Source: an uncultured Roseburia sp.
GTDB lineage: Bacteria > Bacillota > Clostridia > Lachnospirales > Lachnospiraceae
Reading direction: 5' to 3'
Assembly: GCA_947564765.1 (NCBI GenBank)
Contig: CANODN010000024.1
Coordinates: 1-13,628 of the forward strand
DNA length: 13,628 nucleotides
Each line of letters opens with the position of its first letter. Position 1 is the stretch's first letter. Below, in pieces: positions 1-8,271 of the stretch. The translations under genes were made by a program, and so were the position numbers. The notes beneath the pieces are model-generated. The model did not search any database. It had not been told where the DNA came from and saw only the letters and a program-made list of their open reading frames with translations.

Positions 1-54
1 ACATTGACCGTCTATCCAGCTATATCGCTTCCAGCGGGAAGAACTTTCGGATGA
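1..54. other. Left-edge segment with unresolved reading frame
   Basis: This segment cannot be assigned with confidence. In the frame of the downstream surface protein it reads as a plausible beta-rich stretch (LTVYPAISLPAGRTFG) that stops at TGA 52-54. A second frame is open from position 8 to a TAA at 131-133 and gives a charged, protein-like stretch (EELSDEDRRLIIMRYLQE) that faintly recalls a helix-turn-helix or sigma-type segment. Both cannot be real across 55-130. The options are a nonsense mutation in the surface gene, a base error, or a chimeric contig end. The sequence alone does not decide. Confidence 0.4.
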
Positions 55-3021
55 GGACAGGAGACTGATCATTATGCGGTATTTGCAGGAGAAACAACAG
101 TCAGAACAGTACCTGCATTATATTCCATAAAAAGTTCGTATAATCCGGAGGATAAGACTGGCAGCACATGGAATGAGAGATCGCTGACATATGTTTATAA
201 TGCGAAACCAGATGAAACGGCGGATATTGAATTTGCTGAATTTACATTTAATAACGTGTCTAATATAGAAGGCAATAAAAATATGTATAGTATATACAGC
301 GAAAAGGCAAAACGTTATTACACAAATTATAATGGCGTTGATAAGCTTTTTACAACGACACGCCGAAACAATGTTCAGGTTACATACAGTGAAGCGCAGG
401 CAGGTTTTGAACTTAGAACCTTAGATAAGGATGTATCTGGAAATAACCCGAACGATAGAAGACTTGCATGGGGCGTGAATCAGACATTTAATGTGAATTG
501 GGGAAACAATAGTCCGCGGGAAAGATTTCAGTTATTGGAAAAAAGAGACGAAGGGGATACGGAAGATACAGAGACAGATCTTATCCCGGGATATAAAAAG
601 GTAACAGAAATTACTTCCGGTAAAAAATATCTGGTTGCATATGAAAATGCTGCGGAAACAGGAGAAAATGATACCTTTAAAGAAAAATCCGTAGCTGTTT
701 TATATCCGGCTAACGGAAGACGCAACAGTTCCAAAATTGTATACAAAACACGGCAGGCAGAGATTGCCGCAGTGAAATCTCTTACGTTTACACCGGTAAA
801 AACAGGAACGGTAAATATAACAGTCAATGACATTACATATCATATTACCGTTAGAGAAGACAGAATTTTGTTGCCGAAGGGCGGAAGCAAATTTATAAAA
901 ACATCGGAACCTGTTACAGGAGATATTGTAAGCAGTAATCCGAACGTTGTTACAGGTGAAAAGGCACAGGAACAAGAAAAAGCTTTATTCCATCATAACG
1001 CATCAGGAGATGGCTACAGTGATGTTCCGGATTGGAATATCGATATGTCCGGAGCCGAATTTGAAATCACAAAGAACGGGGATGTTGCAGACAGTTTCTT
1101 TGTTTACAGCAGATCCCAGAAGGTTTATCTGGAAAATAGTGCAGGTGCTTCTGTATTCCAGCCGAATAAGGCTGCACAGGATCTGATAAAAGTAGACGGA
1201 GCGGATTCCTTTAAAGTCAAGAAAACAGGCGCAAGCAGATATTTGATTTTCTTCTATGGAGATGCTGCTAAGGCCGGTATGAATTTTAATTCCATGAGCG
1301 CTGAAGACAGCGATACAACGAAATATGATTATCATCTGGAATTTTTGAGAAAGAAAAGTTCGCAGTCGAATCTGGATCCGATACCGGGTTATGAGCGGGT
1401 GAGTGAAATAGAAGAAGGAACGTATCTTATTACAGAATTCCATGAGGATGCAGCAGGACAGGAGTCGATCTACGTTCTTTATCCGAACAATGGACAAAAC
1501 GATCAGTCCAAAAAGTTCCAGAGCGTTGCGGTTGACGGTATTCGCTTCACGGCTGCACAAAATGCAAATGTTGGCGACACGGCAACTGTCACGGCAGGGG
1601 GCGTAACATATAAGATTGAGATTGGAGGCACATGCAATCATTCCTTATATCCGGAAATAACAACAGAGGCAGTTGAGCCTACCTGTAAGAAGGAAGGAAG
1701 TACGGGAATTACCAGATGTTCCAATTGCCAGACAATTCTTGAAGAGGCAAAGCCGATTGCCAAACTGGTGCATACCTGGCCGACAGACTGGGAAGTTACG
1801 GCTCCCGTTATTAACAGAGCAGAAAAAACGGTAACGGACGGAACCAGAAGTCGTACTTGCAGCGGCAAAGAAGAGACAGAAACAGAACCGATCTCTGGAG
1901 AAGAATATCTTGAATCATTGATTGGACAAACGATTGCGGATGCAAACGCTGAGATAAAGAAGGGCGGATATGCGGCAGAAACAATCAAAGCATTAGAGGA
2001 TGCAATCAAAGCGGCAACAGAAGCCGTATCCGGACAGACACCTGCAAATGTGGCGGGCAAAATTGACGCACTGGTAGGATTAGAAACTGCGCTTGATCCT
2101 GATAATATGATTTCACAGGGTGATTATAATGACAGAAAAGAGCAATTGGATGGATTGGTTCTTGACGCAGAAGAAGAATTAAAGAAAACGGAAGTTTATA
2201 CAGAAGCATCTTTGGGAGATTTACAGGACGCTTTGGATGCGCTGGAAGAGATGAAAGATGCTGACGGAAATATCAGCTATGCAGATATGGAAACGGCTAT
2301 TGAGAATTTGACAAATGCATTAGGCGGCTTAAAGACCTTAGAGGAAGAAAAATGCGAAGAGCTGCTTCCGGAACTGAAGGATACACTTGCATCACTTGAC
2401 GCAATTGCAGCTGCAGGACAGCAGGATTATACGGATGCGACATGGAAAAAATTCATCGAAGCGTATAATAAGCTGACAGGCAAAACAGATGAGGAATTAA
2501 AGGAAATGGGCTTCGAAACATTGAATGGGCTTTTGGCCGATTTAAAGACGAAGCTGGAAAAGAAGAAAATAATAACTTCTGAAAAGAAATTAGCACTGAA
2601 GGATTATACCATAGGCAATGTAGTTTATACGGTAACCGATGCAGTAAAGAATGAAGTTGTGCTGAAAAAGGGTGCAAATATTAAGAAATTCACAGTTCCG
2701 GCAACCCAGACCATCGATGGCATAAGCTGTAAAGTGGTAGGAATCGGGGACGAAGCATTCAAAAATTGCGGCAAGCTGAAAAATGTAATTATCGGAGAAA
2801 ACGTAACTTCTATTGGAGCAAAAGCGTTCTTCAAGTGTAAGAAGTTAAACAAAGTTACAATCAACGGAGCGAGTGCACCGGTGATTAAGAAAGCAGCTTT
2901 CAAAAAGACGGCTTCCAAAGTAACGGTAAAAGCGAAAAAACTGAATAAGAAACAGAAGAAGGCGTTCCTTAAGAAACTGAAAAAGACCGGTAAGATCGGT
3001 AAAAAATCTGTAGTAAAATAA
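55..3021 (+). CDS. Modular surface protein, N-terminus missing: duplicated beta-rich module, Cys domain, helical repeats, BspA-like LRR cap
   Basis: The frame is open from just after TGA 52-54. The first possible start codon is GTG 256, which has no ribosome binding site, and coding character clearly extends upstream of it, so I treat the gene as 5'-incomplete or broken. Numbering from GTG 256 (921 residues), the order is as follows. Two copies of a module span about 1-200 and 264-458, each with an IPGY-x2-V core and a VLYPxNG motif. A degenerate Cys domain (C460, C477, C488, C491, C535) resembles the small repeats common in Lachnospiraceae surface proteins. Helical FIVAR-like repeats occupy about 549-770. 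A BspA-type leucine-rich repeat (IGDEAFKNCGKLKNV, IGAKAFFKCKKLNKV) runs into a very lysine-rich C-terminus at 775-921. No sortase LPxTG motif is present. Similar modules accompany glycan-active secreted enzymes, so a missing upstream catalytic domain is possible; that is inference. Function is unknown. Confidence 0.75.
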   Translation, partial: GQETDHYAVFAGETTVRTVPALYSIKSSYNPEDKTGSTWNERSLTYVYNAKPDETADIEFAEFTFNNVSNIEGNKNMYSIYSEKAKRYYTNYNGVDKLFTTTRRNNVQVTYSEAQAGFELRTLDKDVSGNNPNDRRLAWGVNQTFNVNWGNNSPRERFQLLEKRDEGDTEDTETDLIPGYKKVTEITSGKKYLVAYENAAETGENDTFKEKSVAVLYPANGRRNSSKIVYKTRQAEIAAVKSLTFTPVKTGTVNITVNDITYHITVREDRILLPKGGSKFIKTSEPVTGDIVSSNPNVVTGEKAQEQEKALFHHNASGDGYSDVPDWNIDMSGAEFEITKNGDVADSFFVYSRSQKVYLENSAGASVFQPNKAAQDLIKVDGADSFKVKKTGASRYLIFFYGDAAKAGMNFNSMSAEDSDTTKYDYHLEFLRKKSSQSNLDPIPGYERVSEIEEGTYLITEFHEDAAGQESIYVLYPNNGQNDQSKKFQSVAVDGIRFTAAQNANVGDTATVTAGGVTYKIEIGGTCNHSLYPEITTEAVEPTCKKEGSTGITRCSNCQTILEEAKPIAKLVHTWPTDWEVTAPVINRAEKTVTDGTRSRTCSGKEETETEPISGEEYLESLIGQTIADANAEIKKGGYAAETIKALEDAIKAATEAVSGQTPANVAGKIDALVGLETALDPDNMISQGDYNDRKEQLDGLVLDAEEELKKTEVYTEASLGDLQDALDALEEMKDADGNISYADMETAIENLTNALGGLKTLEEEKCEELLPELKDTLASLDAIAAAGQQDYTDATWKKFIEAYNKLTGKTDEELKEMGFETLNGLLADLKTKLEKKKIITSEKKLALKDYTIGNVVYTVTDAVKNEVVLKKGANIKKFTVPATQTIDGISCKVVGIGDEAFKNCGKLKNVIIGENVTSIGAKAFFKCKKLNKVTINGASAPVIKKAAFKKTASKVTVKAKKLNKKQKKAFLKKLKKTGKIGKKSVVK
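241..1629 (+). repeat. Two-copy protein module in the first surface protein
   Basis: Unit 1 covers about 241-855 and unit 2 about 1045-1629. Each unit starts with a Y/F-rich strand segment (YSIYSEKAKRYY versus FFVYSRSQKVYL). It continues to an IPGYKKVTEI or IPGYERVSEI block, then a VLYPANG or VLYPNNG motif, and ends with a beta strand pair (ITYHITV versus VTYKIEI). The copies are diverged at the DNA level, so the duplication is old. I cannot name the domain family with certainty. Confidence 0.6.
1900..2565 (+). repeat. Helical (FIVAR-like) repeats in the first surface protein
   Basis: About three alpha-helical units of 60-75 residues are rich in Ala, Leu, Glu and Lys. They show recurring patterns such as TIKALEDAIKAATEAV, SLGDLQDALDALEEM and TWKKFIEAYNKL. 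FIVAR-type repeats of this kind act as stalks or spacers in Gram-positive surface proteins, which fits the position between the beta modules and the leucine-rich cap. Confidence 0.6.
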
Positions 3022-3070
3022 ATTCGGTAAAACGGAATATTTACAGATGAATAAAGATTAACTGGTAAAA

Positions 3071-3112
3071 GCAAAACCCTTGAAGACAGATAATTGTTTT
3101 CAGGGGTTTTGC
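3071..3112 (+). terminator. Stem-loop terminator after the first surface gene
   Basis: GCAAAACCC at 3071-3079 pairs perfectly with GGGTTTTGC at 3104-3112. The stem continues inward to about 19 pairs with a few G-U pairs and closes on an ATAA loop at 3090-3093. It starts 49 bases after the stop codon. The downstream T-run is interrupted (TTGTTTGCTTTC), and the upstream AAAA can extend pairing with it. It separates the two surface genes into different transcripts. Confidence 0.8.
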
Positions 3113-3151
3113 TTGTTTGCTTTCTGTTTCTGTAATCCGGGGATTTCTTTG

Positions 3152-3180
3152 TTGCAACTGGTAATTTTATTGTTTATAAT
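3152..3180 (+). promoter_or_regulatory. Sigma-A-type promoter for the SGNH surface gene
   Basis: A -35 TTGCAA at 3152-3157 (4 of 6 to TTGACA) and a perfect -10 TATAAT at 3175-3180 are separated by 17 bases. The site lies between the terminator and the start codon of the next gene, which predicts transcription starting near 3187 and a leader of about 50 bases. No clear operator dyad is visible. Confidence 0.75.
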
Positions 3181-3220
3181 ATTTATAACCTTTGAACAAA
3201 TTGGTGAATTTCAACAAAAC

Positions 3221-3230
3221 AGGAGGAGGA
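3221..3230 (+). promoter_or_regulatory. Ribosome binding site fixing the start of the SGNH surface gene
   Basis: AGGAGGAGGA lies 8 bases before ATG 3239, and that ATG opens a classic signal peptide. An in-frame ATG at 3080 lies inside the terminator stem and upstream of the promoter, so it cannot be the start. Confidence 0.85.
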
Positions 3231-3238
3231 TCTACAAA

Positions 3239-6200
3239 ATGAAACTATGTAACAAAATATTTGCATTTATATTAACCGTGTCCTTGATGATTGGTACCTG
3301 TGGAGATTTTTTAACAGTTAATGCGGCAGAAGCCAATATAGAGGTAAAGATGGAGGGAGGTCTGACGGCGTCGAATCTGACTTTTACCGGAACGCCCACT
3401 AAGGTTACAGATACGTCAGACACCTCATTGTTTATAAAGAATATTGAAGCCAAAAATTTATTGGATATATCCATTACCTTTAAAATTACAAATGCGGCAC
3501 AAAATTTTATCAGTCTGCTGGAAATATGCGATAGCAGAAACAATTCTTCCTCTGCTACGGAAACTCCGCAGTCAAGTATTGCGGTTATTGTATCAAAAGC
3601 AGGAAAAGTTTTCTGGGAAGCAGGTTCGGCAAAAGATGGTACGGACTGGCAGACGGATACCGGTGTGTCAAATATTGCAGATGGAGCGTTTCATACCCTG
3701 AAAATCTCAGTGTCTTCCAACAGCCTGAAATGTCAGATGGATAACGCTGCCGAGAAAGAAGTAACAGCGGACAGTGCGAGAAAAACAAAACAATTTATGA
3801 CGGCGTTTTTCGGGGGAACTGCCGAAGGCTACAGCGACTGGCGGAAGAACATTGACACACTTGTAATAGGAGGCTTGAGCGAAAACAGTTATTTTAAGAA
3901 TGACGCATACGCAAATTTGAACGGAGAAATTTCCGCATTAACGGTCGGCGGCGGCGTCGATCCTGTCAACCAGACGGGAAACGGTTTTGCCACAGGGATG
4001 TTTTCTGTTGGAGGAGATAAGGATACCTGGCTGTTTGGCGGCGGCGTAGAGACACAGGGAAGGTTTTCGGAGATCGGCGGCGTCCGCAGCTATATCGGAC
4101 AGTTCGAAGAGTATATCCGTTGGACCAAAAGTTCAACAAATTCCGATAAACCTCAGGATATGCAGCGTTATATGATAAACGTGGGAAAGCAGGGGCAGGA
4201 TGCAGCGGCATTTTCTGCAGGCCTTGACAGTTATATTGAAAAAACCGATCCCAAAGCGGTTGCTTATCTGGTTGGACCGGAGGATTACAGTCAGGGAGAG
4301 GAAGGAATCGAGACATTTAAAGGAGCGATTGCCGAAATTATTCAGAAATCACTTGATATGAGAAGCGAAGACGGCGGAGGATATGTTGTCATACAGCTTC
4401 CCCATGCGGTAACGGAGGAAGACACCATGCGTAACGTTTCCCTTTATGCCGAAGCGGCAAAAACGGTATATCAGGAAATGGCTTCTGATGAAACGAAGGG
4501 GAGCCGGATGGCATTGGTGGATCATTTGACGCCGACAAATAAGGAAGAATTTAAGACAAAGAAACTGACGGAAGATCTGCTGAATGCAGACGGGCATTAT
4601 GAAATCGCAAAGCAGCTTGCAGAAACAGTCTATGGGTCAACAAGCGGATTTCCGACGATAGATAAGTCCTGGGAAGCAGAACCGACGCCGGATGATTATC
4701 TGGAGGAGACGCCTTTGGCAGCTGCATCCGGAAACAGTCTGAAAGTAACGGTTCCGGAAGAGATAAAAGGAACAAAATGGCAGTATATCTTAACGGTCCG
4801 CGATACAAAGATCAGCGGAACGGCTTATCAGAATCCTTTTGTCATCACTGATCTTCCGGAGGGAGAATCCTATGAATTAGTGGTTCAGTGTCAAAATGAG
4901 AATGCTTTGACACAGCTTTCTCCTGTGGAGGGGGTTGTTGCAGATCATAACATTGCAAAAACACCGGAAACTACAGACAATCTGAAAAAAGCCATACAGC
5001 AGAAATTGGCGGAAAAAGACTCTCTGACCTGGCTGTTTATGGGGGATTCGATTACACATGGCGCGGCCTGGACAGGCGGATATGACGGCGTTGCCCAGCT
5101 TTTTGAAAAGTATCTGAAAGAAGATCTTGGAAGAACAGATGATATTGTTGTCAATACTGCTGTTTCCGGTGCGACAACGGGAGCTTCTACAGGGAGTACA
5201 GGAAGAGGTACGCTAACGCATATGGAGCTGCGTATGGAAAAATATCATCCGGATATTGTTTCCGTTATGCTGGGAACAAATGATACGATCAGTGATAATT
5301 ACAATACAAATCTTCAGCAAATAATAAATGAAATCAAAGAAGTAAATGAAGATGCAGTCATTATTTTCAGAGCGCCGACGCCGGCACAAGGAGGCGGTTA
5401 TGCGAATAAGCTTGCGGGAGATACCGGTTCTGTAGCACGCATGAAAGCGGTTGCCGATGCAAATCATATTTTGTTTATTGACCAGTATACAGACTGGTTC
5501 AAAGAGTTTGAGGCATATACGTATCTGCGTGATAATAGAGCATATTATTTACCGGATAACAATGTGCATCCCGGTGGGGCAGGCCATGTACGCATGGCAA
5601 CACAGTTTATTCGTGAATGCGGTCTGAATACCAATACAAAGATTGCAAATCTTTCCTATCAGTTTGATTATACGGACGAGACAAGTGATGTTGTTCCTGC
5701 TTTGGAACCGACAGAAGCGAAGGATGGTATGAAGATAAGCAAAGCGGCACTGCAGGCTGCTTATACAAACGGAACCATCGGCGATATGACCGTTGTGCTG
5801 ACAGATGCTGACGGAAGAACTTATACGAGGGAACTGGGGCTGGATGATGAAACAGCAGTAATCTATCTGCCGGGAAACCGCAGATATACGGCAGATGTTA
5901 CGGCAATGTTAAAAGGCAGTGCGGCGAAACGCGTTACCTTTGCATCACAGGAGATTTTGCTGGGCGAAGAATCCGCAAATGAAAAGGATCAGGAAGCGGC
6001 AGAGGCCGTTGTAAATAAGGTTGATGCAATCGGAAACTTAGAAGAAAATGAAAGAATCGACGATACGAAAAAGCAGGAAATCGAAGCGGCGAGAGCAGCC
6101 TATGAGGCATTGTCAGAGGATCAAAAATTACTGGTAACAAATGCAGTGATGAAACAGCTGACAGAGGCAGAAGAAATTTTAGACCGGCAGGAAGCGGCAG

Positions 6201-7105
6201 ATGTCAGGGAGCAGATTCAAGATCTGGAAAATATTTCTAAGGATGAGATCACGGAAGCAAAGGCAGAAGAGATCAGAGCTGCACGGGCAGCTTATGAAGC
6301 ATTGACAGAAAAACAAAAAGGTTTTATTTCCGTTGCGGTAAGAGAACAGCTTCGTGCGGCAGAGGAAGCTTTGCATCAAAAAGAGGAAGAGGAGAAACAG
6401 GCGGCAGACCAGAAGGCGGCAGATGACGTAACCGCCAAGATACAGGCCATCGGAACTGTCTCCAATACCGCAGAGTGCAAAAAGAGAATTGAGGATGCGA
6501 AAGCGGCATATAATGCTTTGACAAGCGCACAGAAGCAGCTGGTTTCCGGCAGTATGACAAAGCTTCTGACGGATGCAGAGGCAAAATATCTCGCATTAAC
6601 AAAGCAGACGGAAATTGCAGTCGGAAACACCTATGAAAAGGGAAATTATCTTTATCGGATTACAAGTGATTCCACGGCGGAAGCGGCCGGACTTAAGAAC
6701 GACACGGAAAAGACGATAAGCATTCCCGATACCGTAAGTTTCGGAACCAAAACCTACCGTGTAACCTCTGTTGGAGACGGTGTTTTTTCAAAGAAAAAGG
6801 CAGCTGCCGTTACCATCGGTAAAAATGTGGAGAAAATCGGCAAAAACGCATTTGCAGGCTGTAAAAAGTTAAAAAAGGTTACGATCGGAAGTACCGTGTT
6901 AAAAGAAATCGGCAATAAGGCATTCAGTAACTGCAAAGTGTTGAAAAACATTACAATCAAAAGCAAGGCTTTGAAAAAAGCAGGCAAGAACTGCTTTAAG
7001 GGGATTCATAAAAAGGCAGTCATTAAAGTTCCTTCCGGCAAAAAGAAAGCATATACAAAGCTTTTGGCAAAGAGGGGACAGAGCAAAACAGTAAAAATAA
7101 AATAG
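3239..7105 (+). CDS. Secreted multi-domain protein: lectin-like domain, inactive plus active SGNH/GDSL hydrolase domains, helical repeats, LRR cap
   Basis: This is 1288 residues, from the ATG after AGGAGGAGGA. A signal peptide spans about residues 1-31 (hydrophobic core FAFILTVSLMIG, likely cleavage after VNA). Residues 33-230 look like a concanavalin-type fold with a CBM40-like pattern (FTGTPTKVTDTS, DGAFHTLKI), suggesting sialoglycan binding; this is tentative. A first SGNH-like domain spans about 255-475, with WLFGGGVETQG where an active enzyme has GDS. A linker with a beta-sandwich look follows. A second SGNH domain spans about 580-810 and keeps the family blocks: GDS with Ser604, Gly in NTAVSG, GTND with Asn681, and DNNVHP with His777. 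Esterase or deacetylase activity on a glycan is a reasonable guess; the substrate is not shown by sequence. Three helical repeats lie at about 920-1125 and a BspA-like leucine-rich cap at about 1132-1288, ending SKTVKIK. No LPxTG anchor is visible. The gene has its own promoter. Confidence 0.85.
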   Translation: MKLCNKIFAFILTVSLMIGTCGDFLTVNAAEANIEVKMEGGLTASNLTFTGTPTKVTDTSDTSLFIKNIEAKNLLDISITFKITNAAQNFISLLEICDSRNNSSSATETPQSSIAVIVSKAGKVFWEAGSAKDGTDWQTDTGVSNIADGAFHTLKISVSSNSLKCQMDNAAEKEVTADSARKTKQFMTAFFGGTAEGYSDWRKNIDTLVIGGLSENSYFKNDAYANLNGEISALTVGGGVDPVNQTGNGFATGMFSVGGDKDTWLFGGGVETQGRFSEIGGVRSYIGQFEEYIRWTKSSTNSDKPQDMQRYMINVGKQGQDAAAFSAGLDSYIEKTDPKAVAYLVGPEDYSQGEEGIETFKGAIAEIIQKSLDMRSEDGGGYVVIQLPHAVTEEDTMRNVSLYAEAAKTVYQEMASDETKGSRMALVDHLTPTNKEEFKTKKLTEDLLNADGHYEIAKQLAETVYGSTSGFPTIDKSWEAEPTPDDYLEETPLAAASGNSLKVTVPEEIKGTKWQYILTVRDTKISGTAYQNPFVITDLPEGESYELVVQCQNENALTQLSPVEGVVADHNIAKTPETTDNLKKAIQQKLAEKDSLTWLFMGDSITHGAAWTGGYDGVAQLFEKYLKEDLGRTDDIVVNTAVSGATTGASTGSTGRGTLTHMELRMEKYHPDIVSVMLGTNDTISDNYNTNLQQIINEIKEVNEDAVIIFRAPTPAQGGGYANKLAGDTGSVARMKAVADANHILFIDQYTDWFKEFEAYTYLRDNRAYYLPDNNVHPGGAGHVRMATQFIRECGLNTNTKIANLSYQFDYTDETSDVVPALEPTEAKDGMKISKAALQAAYTNGTIGDMTVVLTDADGRTYTRELGLDDETAVIYLPGNRRYTADVTAMLKGSAAKRVTFASQEILLGEESANEKDQEAAEAVVNKVDAIGNLEENERIDDTKKQEIEAARAAYEALSEDQKLLVTNAVMKQLTEAEEILDRQEAADVREQIQDLENISKDEITEAKAEEIRAARAAYEALTEKQKGFISVAVREQLRAAEEALHQKEEEEKQAADQKAADDVTAKIQAIGTVSNTAECKKRIEDAKAAYNALTSAQKQLVSGSMTKLLTDAEAKYLALTKQTEIAVGNTYEKGNYLYRITSDSTAEAAGLKNDTEKTISIPDTVSFGTKTYRVTSVGDGVFSKKKAAAVTIGKNVEKIGKNAFAGCKKLKKVTIGSTVLKEIGNKAFSNCKVLKNITIKSKALKKAGKNCFKGIHKKAVIKVPSGKKKAYTKLLAKRGQSKTVKIK
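5996..6600 (+). repeat. Three tandem helical repeats in the SGNH surface protein
   Basis: Three units of about 65-70 residues share a core reading ARAAYEALSEDQKLLV, ARAAYEALTEKQKGFI and AKAAYNALTSAQKQLV, each followed by a helix with an LTxAE pattern. Highly charged KEEEEK-type linkers separate them. They are probably a rigid stalk. The family is common in Firmicute surface proteins, and the copies differ enough at DNA level not to be a recent expansion. Confidence 0.8.
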
Positions 7106-7135
7106 CAGATCAAACAAAAAAAGGAGACATAAGCT

Positions 7136-8254
7136 ATGGATAAGTCAAAGGTGTATTTTACTACGTTTAAAACCAGTTTTACCGAGAATTTATTGACAAA
7201 ACTGCGCAGATTAATTATTACAGCGGGAATCAAAGACATTGATTTTACAGATAAGTACGCAGCGATTAAAATTCACTTCGGAGAGTACGGCAATCTGGCT
7301 TTCCTGCGCCCCAATTATGCAAAGGTAGTGGCGGATGTTGTGAAAGAAGCAGGCGGCAAACCGTTTTTGACAGACTGTAACACGCTTTATGTAGGAAGCC
7401 GGAAAAATGCATTGGATCATCTGGATACGGCATATGCAAACGGATTTTCCCCTATGACAACGGGCTGTCATGTTCTGATTGCAGATGGATTGAAGGGAAC
7501 GGATGAAACGCTGGTTCCGGTGGATGGTGAATATGTCAAAGAAGCCAAAGTAGGACGGGCGCTTATGGATGCAGACATTTTGATCTCGCTGACACATTTT
7601 AAAGGCCATGAGGCTACCAGCTTTGGTGGGGCCATTAAAAATATCGGAATGGGCGGCGGTTCCAGAGCCGGAAAAATGGAAATGCACAGTGATGGCAAAC
7701 CCACGGTTACAGCAGAGAAATGTATCGGCTGTGCAAGCTGTACAAGGGTTTGCGCTCATACAGGCGTTACCGTAGCGGACAAAAAAGCAGTGATCGATCA
7801 TGATAAATGCGTAGGCTGCGGACGATGCATCGGGGTATGTCCCAAGGATGCCATAGAAGCAACCTATGATACATCCAACAAAAAGCTGAACTGTAAAATG
7901 GCGGAATATACAAAAGCAATCTGCCAGAACAGACCTTGCTTCCATATCGCATTGGTCTGTGACGTTTCACCCAACTGCGACTGCCATGCAGAAAATGATA
8001 TTCCCATCATTCCGGATGTGGGAATGTTTGCTTCCTTTGATCCGGTGGCGCTGGATGTGGCCTGTGCAGACGCCTGCAACCGTCAGCCGATTATAGCGGG
8101 AAGCGTACTGGCGGAAAATGCGGAGCACCATGGGCATTGCGATCATACCGATCATTTCCATATGACGCATCCGGATACCGAGTGGGAAAGCTGTATTGCC
8201 CACAGTGTGAAAATCGGACTTGGTACGGATCAATATGAATTGATCGAAATCTGA
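7136..8254 (+). CDS. DUF362 family protein with two 4Fe-4S ferredoxin motifs
   Basis: This is 372 residues with GGAG 9 bases before the ATG. An N-terminal DUF362 domain (about 5-180, with KIHFGEYGN and SLTHFKGHEATSFGGAIKN) is followed by a ferredoxin-like insert with two clusters: C196, C199, C202, C206 and C225, C228, C231, C235. A second DUF362 portion contains the conserved FDPVALDVA block and a GLGTDQYELI end. Members are cytoplasmic iron-sulfur proteins of unsettled role, thought to take part in electron transfer. The first cluster lacks the usual Pro after its last Cys. A His-rich loop at 331-345 (HHGHCDHTDHFHMTH) could bind metal. It begins 30 bases after the surface gene with no terminator between, and it precedes the hydrogenase maturation genes, which may hint at a redox link. 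Confidence 0.9.
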   Translation: MDKSKVYFTTFKTSFTENLLTKLRRLIITAGIKDIDFTDKYAAIKIHFGEYGNLAFLRPNYAKVVADVVKEAGGKPFLTDCNTLYVGSRKNALDHLDTAYANGFSPMTTGCHVLIADGLKGTDETLVPVDGEYVKEAKVGRALMDADILISLTHFKGHEATSFGGAIKNIGMGGGSRAGKMEMHSDGKPTVTAEKCIGCASCTRVCAHTGVTVADKKAVIDHDKCVGCGRCIGVCPKDAIEATYDTSNKKLNCKMAEYTKAICQNRPCFHIALVCDVSPNCDCHAENDIPIIPDVGMFASFDPVALDVACADACNRQPIIAGSVLAENAEHHGHCDHTDHFHMTHPDTEWESCIAHSVKIGLGTDQYELIEI

Positions 8255-8271
8255 TATAGAGGTCTTAAAGC

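Noticed and set aside
3080..3238. In-frame upstream extension of the SGNH surface protein to an ATG at 3080
   Set aside because: That ATG lies inside the terminator stem and upstream of the TTGCAA-TATAAT promoter. ATG 3239 has a strong ribosome binding site and a signal peptide.
7211..7945. Long open frame on the - strand opposite the DUF362 gene (244 codons)
   Set aside because: It is antisense to a clear iron-sulfur protein, has no recognisable domain or ribosome binding site, and its Cys/Phe-rich composition is typical of a shadow frame.
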